Origin: Firm-04 sp946413695
GTDB lineage: Bacteria; Bacillota; Clostridia; Oscillospirales; Ruminococcaceae
Reading direction: 5' to 3'
Assembly (NCBI GenBank): GCA_946413695.1
Contig: CAMKLV010000006.1
Location: 17,675 to 81,674 of the forward strand
Length of the DNA stretch: 64,000 nucleotides
Position numbers and translations under genes: made by a program. Position 1 is the stretch's first letter, and every line of letters begins with the position of its first letter. This document shows, in pieces, positions 32,177-39,127 of the stretch. The notes below the pieces were generated by a model. That model saw nothing but the letters and a program-made list of their open reading frames with translations, was not told where the DNA came from and did not search any database.

Positions 32177-32243
32177 ATTCTTTTCTCCATTCTGTAGTAT
32201 ATTTACAGGGAGCGTGCATTTGCTGCAGCGCCTTGTTTTGTCC

Positions 32244-33734
32244 TTACGGGGTGATGTATTTGTAATTCTTCTGGTGCTCGCGGATCTCATACGCGGCGCA
32301 GGCTTCGGTGAAGGCGTCGAGCTTGCTCTGATAGAGATCGCTCTGCACCTGATTCTGCCAGCCCGAGCCCTCGTTTGCGCCCTCAAAGAACACGAGGATT
32401 GCAGCGCCCGCGCGGGAGACAATGGTCATATCGCCGTGCTGACGCTCGCGGTCAAAGACCCATGCGGAGACTTCGTCGCCGTAGGTTGTGCGCGAGGCGG
32501 AATATCCGGTGACAAGACCGCCCTCCGGATAGGTCTGCGCATCCTCGGAGTATTCATAGGCGCGCTCAGCGAATGCGCCGGACTGATCCTCTTCGGCAGC
32601 CACCTCATCGCGCAGCTCCTCAGCAAAGGAAACCGCATTGTCGATGCCGTCATAATCCGCCGCCGTCAGATACAGCACGCGGAAATCAACTGTCTTGGAG
32701 TCATCTGCGGCAGGCTCATCGCGCAGCATATAGACCGATGCATAGCACTGATCCTCACGCGGCCAGACAAAGGTTTCGCTCTGTTTTGCGCCGCCGCGTA
32801 CCCAGTTCTGCACATCCTCGGGGAAATCCGTGATCGTTTTTGTGATGATGAGATCGGCAGCGATCTGCTCCGCCTCCTCGCGGGTCTTGCCCATGTCGCC
32901 CGTCAGATAGCGGAAGACATAATCGGAGAATTCCTGCTGATTCTTGCAGGCACCGAGCTCCTGCGCATGTGCGACTGCTTTGTCATGCTCTGCGAGATCG
33001 CCGTTGATGATGCCCTCAGGCGACCACGGGAACGAATACGCCATCACGCTGACGGTGAGGTAATCCGCCTGATGCTCCTGATAATAGCTGTTGACCTCGT
33101 CATCGGTGACCTCGATGCTGTCCTTTGTCTCCTGCTGGAAGCTGTCTGCGAGAATGGTCAGGCGGGTTGCCGCCTCAAGATCAGAGCGGCGCACGCCTTT
33201 CTGATAGCGCGAGAGATCGGCTTCTCCGGCGATTTTGACCGCATCTGCCTCATCCTCCTCCGAGAGGACATAGCCTGCTTCATTCGCCGCTTCGGCAAGC
33301 TGCAGATTGCGCTTGACCGTGCTCATGGTGTTGTCGAGAAACAGGTCATACCATGTGACGCCGTTGCTGTATTCCTGCTCCTTGAGCGAAACATTCGGAT
33401 CGTAGACATTGAGATTTTCGTTCTGTTCGGCGTATTTGAGGTAGCTGTCGGCGCACTGCCGGAAGTAGCAAGCGAACATCGACGCCGTGACCTCATAATG
33501 CTCCGATTCCGCAATGACCTTGTGATGCATTGCTCTGCTGCCGGTGTTCAGCCAGATGCAGACACCGGCAATGACAACAGCCGCCGCCGCACCGCCGATG
33601 CATGCGGTTTTCAGCAGACGCTTCTTTTTCTGCGCCTGTTCCTCCGCAAGCTTCCGTGCAGCCTCCTTTGCGCGCTGTGCGTCCTTCTGTCCCTCTTTTG
33701 AGGGCTTTGCTTCCTTTTTCTGATTGTTGCTCAT
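32244..33734 (-). CDS. Membrane-anchored SurA/PrsA-like protein
   Basis: A 496-residue protein: Lys/Ala/Gln-rich cytoplasmic start, one membrane helix (about residues 43-63), then an outer helical domain similar to the N-terminal chaperone part of SurA/PrsA foldases (VTDDEVNSYYQEHQADYLTVSVMAYSF, E-V-x-x-Y-Y). A parvulin catalytic domain is not clearly visible; a degenerate one may lie at about 385-440 (DDQSGAFAERAYEYSEDAQTYPEGGLVTG). Predicted to help fold exported proteins. ATG at 33734 chosen; in-frame ATGs at 33756 and 33776 are possible but overlap less well with a ribosome site. Confidence 0.75.
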   Translation of the reverse strand: MSNNQKKEAKPSKEGQKDAQRAKEAARKLAEEQAQKKKRLLKTACIGGAAAAVVIAGVCIWLNTGSRAMHHKVIAESEHYEVTASMFACYFRQCADSYLKYAEQNENLNVYDPNVSLKEQEYSNGVTWYDLFLDNTMSTVKRNLQLAEAANEAGYVLSEEDEADAVKIAGEADLSRYQKGVRRSDLEAATRLTILADSFQQETKDSIEVTDDEVNSYYQEHQADYLTVSVMAYSFPWSPEGIINGDLAEHDKAVAHAQELGACKNQQEFSDYVFRYLTGDMGKTREEAEQIAADLIITKTITDFPEDVQNWVRGGAKQSETFVWPREDQCYASVYMLRDEPAADDSKTVDFRVLYLTAADYDGIDNAVSFAEELRDEVAAEEDQSGAFAERAYEYSEDAQTYPEGGLVTGYSASRTTYGDEVSAWVFDRERQHGDMTIVSRAGAAILVFFEGANEGSGWQNQVQSDLYQSKLDAFTEACAAYEIREHQKNYKYITP

Positions 33735-33762
33735 ACCCGAAAAGTGATCCTTTCCCATACCC

Positions 33763-34851
33763 TTATGATTGTTCATCTGTTGGTTCTGTCTGCAGCCATG
33801 CCTGCAGTCCCGCCGGTGATGCGATGGAATCCGTGCCGCAGAGGATCAGAATCTGCGAATAGGAACCCGCTGTCAGCTTGCGCCAGTCGGTCCCGCTGCA
33901 TGCAGGCAGATTCACCGCCGTGATCGTTTTATAGTGCTGCATCAGGAACGGGATCATGCTGCTGCCGCAGCGGTCTGTCAGCAGAAGCAGATCCTTGCTG
34001 CTCTGATTTTCCGTATCAATCCGCAGGACGGGCTCTGTCTCGATGGCAAACACCATTTCCGGCGATTGCTTTGCCTCCGGCAGCTCTGTCCGGAAGTAGC
34101 CCGAAAGCGGGATGTTTCCCTCCGCATGCAGCGCCGTGACCTGCTCGGAACCGGTGCTGTCGGTGCTCTCGTAGAGATCGACCGTGTCCGGCAGGGTATC
34201 ATAATAGTGGCTGCTGTGCGCGAGATCGCCGTAGTAATCCGCGGCGTAATTTGTCACATTGAAATGATCGTAGCCATAGGCATTGAAGCCGAGCTTTCGG
34301 ATCGCGGAACGGTATACGCAGAATGCGCCGTATCCTGTCCAGTGCGGATCGGTCCGGTAGTAGATATAGTGATCGCGCTCACCGGAAAGCCAGCTCGCCG
34401 CTTCAATCCAGAGCACCGGCTCCTGCAGCGCATCCGAAAAATCACGCAGTATCTGATGCTCATTCGTCAGCGGCGCGGCATCGGGCAGCATATCGCCGTA
34501 GATGCCGGCAGAGGTCGGAACAGCAAGCACATAGACCGAGGTTCCTGCGGATGCAGCATAGAGATTGACCGCCTCCGCTGCCGCTGCAACCGCCTCCGGT
34601 TCCGGCTCCGCGAGATGCGGCAGGAGACGCTCCTCTGTCACATAGACCGCGCCGAGCCGGTCATTCCCGAGCATCAGCGAGAGCCGGTCATGCGCGCGAA
34701 GAAGCGGCTGCCAGACAGGATGCTCCGCAGCCTCAGCGCCGTTTCCGCTGATAAGCGCACAGACAGCGAAGACCGCCGTCGCAGTGCCCAGAATCAGCGC
34801 GGAAAGCATGCCGGAGTAATTGCGGCTTTTTTTCGCCGGATGCTCAGCCAT
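33763..34851 (-). CDS. DHHW family membrane-anchored protein
   Basis: A 362-residue protein with an N-terminal membrane helix (about residues 15-35) and a DHHW/AlgX-like outer domain. The marks are YYRTDPHWTGYGAF (the D-H-x-W block), DYYGDLAHSSHYY and LLLLTDRCGSSMIPFLMQHY (nucleophile-Ser block). Related proteins are SGNH-hydrolase-like and act in O-acetylation of exopolysaccharides. Genes on both sides are in the same orientation with 28-base and minus 8-base spacing, so it is co-transcribed with the GNAT gene and the SurA-like gene. Confidence 0.85.
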   Translation of the reverse strand: MAEHPAKKSRNYSGMLSALILGTATAVFAVCALISGNGAEAAEHPVWQPLLRAHDRLSLMLGNDRLGAVYVTEERLLPHLAEPEPEAVAAAAEAVNLYAASAGTSVYVLAVPTSAGIYGDMLPDAAPLTNEHQILRDFSDALQEPVLWIEAASWLSGERDHYIYYRTDPHWTGYGAFCVYRSAIRKLGFNAYGYDHFNVTNYAADYYGDLAHSSHYYDTLPDTVDLYESTDSTGSEQVTALHAEGNIPLSGYFRTELPEAKQSPEMVFAIETEPVLRIDTENQSSKDLLLLTDRCGSSMIPFLMQHYKTITAVNLPACSGTDWRKLTAGSYSQILILCGTDSIASPAGLQAWLQTEPTDEQS

Positions 34852-35290
34852 GGCGCAGCCCCTCTACGTCAGAGAGATCAAGCACCTGCAGATCGGCAAA
34901 CCATCCGGTCTGCTGCATGTGGATTGCCTTTGCAAAGCCCTGCGCCTCCTCCGTCTCCGGAACGGCGCCGGCAAGAAACCAGAGCTGCCGCTCGACGGCT
35001 TCTCCGGCAGCCAGACACATCAGCATTCTGCCGAGACCGTGCCGGCGGTATTCCGGCAGCAGCACAACCAGCCCGACGCGCGCACACTTCGGCTTTTCTC
35101 CGACGGGTGCCGCATCCATTTCCAGCAGACCGACCGGCTTTTCGCCGTCATACATGACAAACAGCGTGTCACCGGCAGCTAGCTTCTGCGCAAGATAATC
35201 TGCTCCCTCCGGCAGCAGCGCGGAGAGCGGCTCCTGCGTCCAGTCGTGCTGAGAAAGCTCCGTTTGCTTCATCTTGTGAAACCGCAGCAT
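34844..35290 (-). CDS. GNAT family N-acetyltransferase
   Basis: A 148-residue acetyltransferase. RVGLVVLLPEYRRHGLGRMLMCLAAGEAV carries the acetyl-CoA loop (R-R-H-G-L-G-R). The ATG at 35290 is chosen because AGGAGG is 7 bases before it. It overlaps the DHHW gene by 8 bases. With the DHHW partner it could modify a surface polymer, but the substrate cannot be read from the sequence. It is the first gene of a five-gene operon behind a promoter at 35324-35352. Confidence 0.85.
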   Translation of the reverse strand: MLRFHKMKQTELSQHDWTQEPLSALLPEGADYLAQKLAAGDTLFVMYDGEKPVGLLEMDAAPVGEKPKCARVGLVVLLPEYRRHGLGRMLMCLAAGEAVERQLWFLAGAVPETEEAQGFAKAIHMQQTGWFADLQVLDLSDVEGLRHG

Positions 35291-35323
35291 CTGCATTCCT
35301 CCTGTCACTCAAAATTCTTTCTT

Positions 35324-35352
35324 ATCATACCACAAAAAGCAGGATTTGTAAA
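35324..35352 (-). promoter_or_regulatory. Promoter of the GNAT-DHHW-SurA-ABC operon
   Basis: Minus-strand TTTACA (35347-35352), 17-base spacer, TATGAT (35324-35329), 34 bases before the start codon. Confidence 0.7.
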
Positions 35353-35392
35353 GGTCTCGGGGTGTGTTTTCCGCTCTTTTTCAAAAAAGTGC

Positions 35393-35421
35393 TTGACTTT
35401 TATCCGGATCTGTGCTATAAT
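35393..35421 (+). promoter_or_regulatory. Promoter of tRNA-Ala
   Basis: TTGACT (35393-35398), 17-base spacer, TATAAT (35416-35421), 17 bases before the tRNA 5' end. Confidence 0.85.
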
Positions 35422-35437
35422 AATTAGGCATTCAAAC

Positions 35438-35513
<76 letters not shown>

Positions 35514-35548
35514 TCTATAGATGCGTATTTTTAAAGGTTACGAAATAC

Positions 35549-35594
35549 GCAAAAGAAGCCGCAGATACGCCAAAAGCGTGTGTCTGCGGCTTTT
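35549..35594 (+). terminator. Terminator after tRNA-Ala
   Basis: AAGCCGCAGATACGC pairs with GCGTGTGTCTGCGGCTT (one mismatch region) and is followed by TTTTTCG. Confidence 0.8.
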
Positions 35595-35699
35595 TCGTAT
35601 CTGCAAATATATGCACTTTTGTTCGGAACGGGGTTCAAAATGAGGATAACTGACGCATTTTGTGTCTCGAATTTCTGGAAAGCCCCTTGCGGAAAATAG

Positions 35700-35870
35700 T
35701 GCGACAGTGCGACAAAAATGACTTTCCGACTTTCCTGATTTCCGCTGGTATCCGGTACTTACCGGTACTTTCCGGCACTTTCCGGTATTTTCAGGCATGA
35801 TCGGCCTTAAATAACGAACTGGATACCCCCTGCCCTGTGGATGCGACGGTGCGACAGTGCGACACCTGCT
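35700..35870. repeat. Phage-type short repeats downstream of the polymerase remnant
   Basis: GTGCGACAGTGCGACA occurs at about 35698 and again at about 35851; between them are tandem TTTCCGGTAC/TTTCCGGCAC units (35750-35795). Such TGTCGCACTGTCGCAC runs accompany phage-type DNA polymerase genes in Firmicute phages, as here. Confidence 0.55.
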
Positions 35871-35964
35871 TTTTGCCTGTTATCCGGTCAAAACTAAAAT
35901 CCGCAGGTACGGAGAGAGGGTATAAAAAAAGAGCGGAACGACTGCAAAGCCGTTCCGCCGCTTT

Positions 35965-36380
35965 TTACTGCTTCATATAAAACTCGCATTCATAACCGTC
36001 CGCACGGAGCAGCAGGCCTTCCGCCCAGTCCGGCGGCTGTTCCATCAAGCTGCAAATCTGCTCCACTGGGATCTCCGGAGCACACTCTACGATGACTTCA
36101 TCGTGAACGTGTCCGACGATATCCATATCCTTCATCGCTGTCATCGCGTGCATCAGAAGGTCTCTTGCAACGCCCTGCGTGATGTTCTCAACGAGCTTGG
36201 CACCGTATGTTCTCAGACGCAGCCATTTCTTGTTTTCTCCAACGCCCTCATAAGTGATGACGGTCTTGCCATTCTCGTCCTTCTCAACCTTCGGTCTGAC
36301 ATACGCCAGTCTGCGTCCGGAGGGCAACTCTATAAGGAGCATTCCAATCTCGCAGGAAAACTTTAGTCTTGCTCCACAAA
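35965..36380 (-). pseudogene. C-terminal remnant of a phage-type family A DNA polymerase
   Basis: About 135 codons matching only the end of phage DNA polymerases (full length about 640). KFSCEIGMLLIELPSGRRLAYVRP, TYEGVGENKKW, TYGAKLVENITQGVARDLL and the motif C block VGHVHDEVIVEC are intact. Everything before is gone, including the exonuclease domain and motifs A and B. At about 36370-36385 the sequence runs into the zinc-ribbon gene in another frame, so a deletion fused the two. It is debris from the mobile element that built this island. Confidence 0.85.
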
Positions 36381-36631
36381 GTATCATTGTCATGTACCAA
36401 CCGACCGCAGTTCTCACATCGGCGGTAGTGATCGTCATAGCAACAGGAACAAAGCGTCATGTGCTCATCCGTAATTGCATCCTCTGTCCAGATCGTTTCT
36501 CCGCAGTGATCGCAGGTGGTAGTGTGTTCTGTTGCGCATTCATCACAGATCAGATCGCCCTCCACCTCAATGGTTTCGTTCTCCTGCAACTCACAGCCGC
36601 ACATCGAACATACTCTGATTTCTTCATCCAT
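36284..36631 (-). pseudogene. Phage zinc-ribbon protein, 3' end replaced by the polymerase fragment
   Basis: MDEEIRVCSMCGCELQENE, followed by CDECATEHTTTCDHCGE and CSCCYDDHYRRCENCGRLV, gives four C-x-x-C zinc knuckles of a kind common in phage and plasmid genes. Start has GGAGGGACTTAAT. After LVHDNDTLW, around 36385, the frame reads through polymerase DNA out of phase and stops at 36284, so the last 30 or so residues are not native. The N-terminal part may still be made. Confidence 0.7.
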
Positions 36632-36745
36632 ATTAAGTCCCTCCAAAAACAAAAATTCCGATATGACTGGATGTGTCATATCGGAATTATAATACATATT
36701 CAGTTTTGGCGGTCAATACGGTCAGCATCTCGTCAGGATAGAGTA

Positions 36746-37915
36746 TTACCATATATTTTTGAATGCAATTATCATTTCGTCAACTGAGTGGTAACGATTA
36801 GATTTATCTGATGATACTCCTTTTTGAAAGAATCCTTTTAATTGATCATCAAAACATGGCAAAATCATTGCACTTCCAGTCATGATATATGAAACAATTT
36901 TCGTTAAAGCAAAAGTTTCATCTTCAATAGAATAATTTGCATATCCTTGAGAATCAAGAGCCGGATCATTAAAAGCGCCCTTAACGGTTGTACTAAAACT
37001 TGTGAGTGTACTATCAGGAACTTTTACTAAACCAAAATCAGCTATTTTAATGACCTTAACATCATCATATTTTTTTATCAGAATGTTGCTTGGGCTTATA
37101 TCCCTATGTAATAACCCTTTTGAATGAATATACTTAAATGCTCTTAATACTTGGCTTACAATTCTTATTCGTTCTGAATTGTTCGGCTTGGGATTAGAAT
37201 TTAGTATATAATCCGCTAATGTACAGTCCATGTACTCCATAATATATTCGTGCTTGGCTTCATCGTAGTGGTAAACTTCAACAATATATGGTGATGAAAG
37301 CTGTGCCATTTGTTCGTATTCTTGTTTAAATCGTTCCAGTTCTTTTTCACTGAGATCAGTCTTAGCACGTTTCAATACATATTTTCGGTTGTAGAACGGA
37401 TCAGTATAAGAATAAACTGTTGCATAAGAGCCATGTCCAATCTGTGTCAAGTCAACATACTGCTGTTCAACAGGTGTTGAACTTATACTTACTGAATCCT
37501 TCTTTATGAAAATTGGTTCAGTATAGTATATTACGACTTTATCCATCCCCTGCGGAATAACACTTCCACCACTCGGCACCAAGAACATAGCAGATTTATC
37601 GATTATCTCTTTGTAATATGGTTCAATCATAAATGCGTTGTTTGTTTTGGCAAGCACTCTTTCAAGTCCGTTAATTACGTCAATGGCAAGAAGCAGTTCT
37701 CTGCTATTATCCGCCCAATAATGAGCAGTATATTCATTTGTGGGTAAACGGCTATTCATAGCCCGATAGTTTTCAATAAACATACTATGTATTGTAGAGA
37801 ATATTTCTTGTAACTTTCGATTTGAGAATGCTTCGTAGAGATCGATATATTCAATAGAAATACGAGCACCTAAATCTCTATATTTTGTTTCAATAAAATT
37901 CTCGACTGGTGCCAT
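36746..37915 (-). CDS. Hanks-type Ser/Thr protein kinase with unknown N-terminal domain
   Basis: A 389-residue soluble kinase. Residues 1-145 are a helical domain that I do not recognise; 155-389 are a kinase core: Gly loop IGHGSYATV (159-167), Lys182, gatekeeper region YIMEYMD, catalytic HRDISPSNIL (270-272 HRD) and DFG (293-295). The APE block reads NDPA. Unlike PASTA kinases it has no membrane helix. Start at 37915 is set by AGGTGAT. It is AT-rich, unlike host genes, and divergent from an R-M cassette, so a defence role such as phage-triggered phosphorylation (compare Stk2) is plausible but not proven. Confidence 0.88.
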   Translation of the reverse strand: MAPVENFIETKYRDLGARISIEYIDLYEAFSNRKLQEIFSTIHSMFIENYRAMNSRLPTNEYTAHYWADNSRELLLAIDVINGLERVLAKTNNAFMIEPYYKEIIDKSAMFLVPSGGSVIPQGMDKVVIYYTEPIFIKKDSVSISSTPVEQQYVDLTQIGHGSYATVYSYTDPFYNRKYVLKRAKTDLSEKELERFKQEYEQMAQLSSPYIVEVYHYDEAKHEYIMEYMDCTLADYILNSNPKPNNSERIRIVSQVLRAFKYIHSKGLLHRDISPSNILIKKYDDVKVIKIADFGLVKVPDSTLTSFSTTVKGAFNDPALDSQGYANYSIEDETFALTKIVSYIMTGSAMILPCFDDQLKGFFQKGVSSDKSNRYHSVDEMIIAFKNIW

Positions 37916-38109
37916 ATATATCACCTGCTTTACATGAAATAATTTCCTTCACACACATTTATCCAAGATATTTCATTATACCATGTTCTCTGTAAAAACG
38001 CAAGAGTCTATTAACAATGTAATTACATTGAAAGTGTTGCTTATAGTCCGTTGACTCATAAGCAATTGCTTTGGTATAATTGAATCAACATAAAAAAGGG
38101 GGCTCTTTT

Positions 38110-38316
38110 ATGATAACTAAAAAAATAGGCGACAGAATAAGGGAGTTGCGGCTGAAAACCGGATTAAGCCAAGAGAAGTTTGCTCTGAAGATAGGATTAG
38201 ACCGAACATACTACTCTTCGGTTGAGAACGGGAAACGGAATATAGCCATAATCAATCTCGAAAAAATAGCTGGAGGATTAGAGGTATCCTTATCCGAACT
38301 GTTTAAGGACTTATAA
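38110..38316 (+). CDS. Xre family helix-turn-helix protein, likely R-M controller (C protein)
   Basis: A 68-residue protein that is almost only a helix-turn-helix: IGDRIRELRLKTGLSQEKFALKIGLDRTYYSSVENGKRNIAIINLEKIA. Size and the position directly before a restriction endonuclease gene (18-base gap) fit controller proteins that time expression of endonuclease after entry into a new host. ATG at 38110 follows AAAAAAGGGGGCTCTTTT. A C-box operator was not identified with confidence. Confidence 0.88.
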   Translation: MITKKIGDRIRELRLKTGLSQEKFALKIGLDRTYYSSVENGKRNIAIINLEKIAGGLEVSLSELFKDL

Positions 38317-38334
38317 TGATGAAAGGAGCAGCAA

Positions 38335-39066
38335 ATGATCTATACTCTTGATGATTTTGTTAGAGAATTCAGCAAGATATGTGAAATGGGTTGGATCACC
38401 ACACATAGAGCCGGACCAACGGGTATCGGCAAAACCTTAGAAGATTTGCTCGGTATTAAAGAAAACAATTTTGATGATCCTGATTTTGGAGAATACGAGT
38501 TAAAGTCATGCCGAATTAATTCGGGAAGTATGCTTACAATGTTCACGCGCTCTCCGCAGCCCGCTCGTTCTAATACTTATCTCCGACTGAAGTATGGCTA
38601 CGCAAGCGGTGCCTACGATAATGACGAAAAGGTTCTGCATTCGACATTATCCGCAGATAGGTTTACTCCGATTTCGAATACAGGGAATATGTTAAAAATC
38701 GTCTGTGATGCCGAAAAGATTGCGATTGCTTCGCAAGATGGTGCCGAAAATGTCTACTGGACTCGAGAAGCATTAAAAAGATGCTTTGAGAAGAAATACA
38801 AAGGGAAATTTGTTTATGCTAAAGCGGAAGCCAGAGGTTTAGGCGCAAGCGAGAAATTTAGATTCGTAGAGGCGTTTGAAGTATCAGGGTTTGACTATGA
38901 TGCAATGATTTCGCTCCTTGAGCATGGGAAGATTTACGTTGACCTTCGTATCGGGCAATATCATCATGGCAAAGATGCTGGTAAAACACACGATCACGGA
39001 ACAGCCTTTAGAATCAAAGAATCGGATCAACATCTGCTTTTCCGCACTCGCACTAAGATCGTTTGA
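38335..39066 (+). CDS. MvaI/BcnI-family type II restriction endonuclease
   Basis: A 243-residue nuclease. Its N-terminal half carries the family block HRAGPTGIGKTLEDLLGI, then NNFDDPDFGEYELKSCR with the catalytic D50...E55-x-K57, and SGSMLTMFTRSP. MvaI cuts CCWGG and BcnI cuts CCSGG as monomers; the exact site here cannot be told. The GRIYVDLRIGQYHHGKDAGKTHDHGTAFRI-like end (IYVDLRIGQY, then HDHGTAFRI) is also typical. Ribosome site GAAAGGAGCAGCAA. Convergent with the methyltransferase gene, sharing the terminator at 39094-39121. Confidence 0.9.
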   Translation: MIYTLDDFVREFSKICEMGWITTHRAGPTGIGKTLEDLLGIKENNFDDPDFGEYELKSCRINSGSMLTMFTRSPQPARSNTYLRLKYGYASGAYDNDEKVLHSTLSADRFTPISNTGNMLKIVCDAEKIAIASQDGAENVYWTREALKRCFEKKYKGKFVYAKAEARGLGASEKFRFVEAFEVSGFDYDAMISLLEHGKIYVDLRIGQYHHGKDAGKTHDHGTAFRIKESDQHLLFRTRTKIV

Positions 39067-39093
39067 TTCATTAAGAAGTTCACAATAGAAGGT

Positions 39094-39121
39094 AACGCCC
39101 TTACGCAATGATAAGGACGTT
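39094..39121. terminator. Shared terminator between endonuclease and methyltransferase genes
   Basis: AACGCCCTTA and TAAGGACGTT form a stem with one mismatch, followed by CCTTTTTTA on the plus strand. Confidence 0.75.
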
Positions 39122-39127
39122 CCTTTT

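Noticed and set aside
35538..35798. 86-codon minus-strand frame after the tRNA
   Set aside because: It crosses the tRNA terminator hairpin and the short tandem repeats; it may reflect old phage sequence but has no ribosome site.
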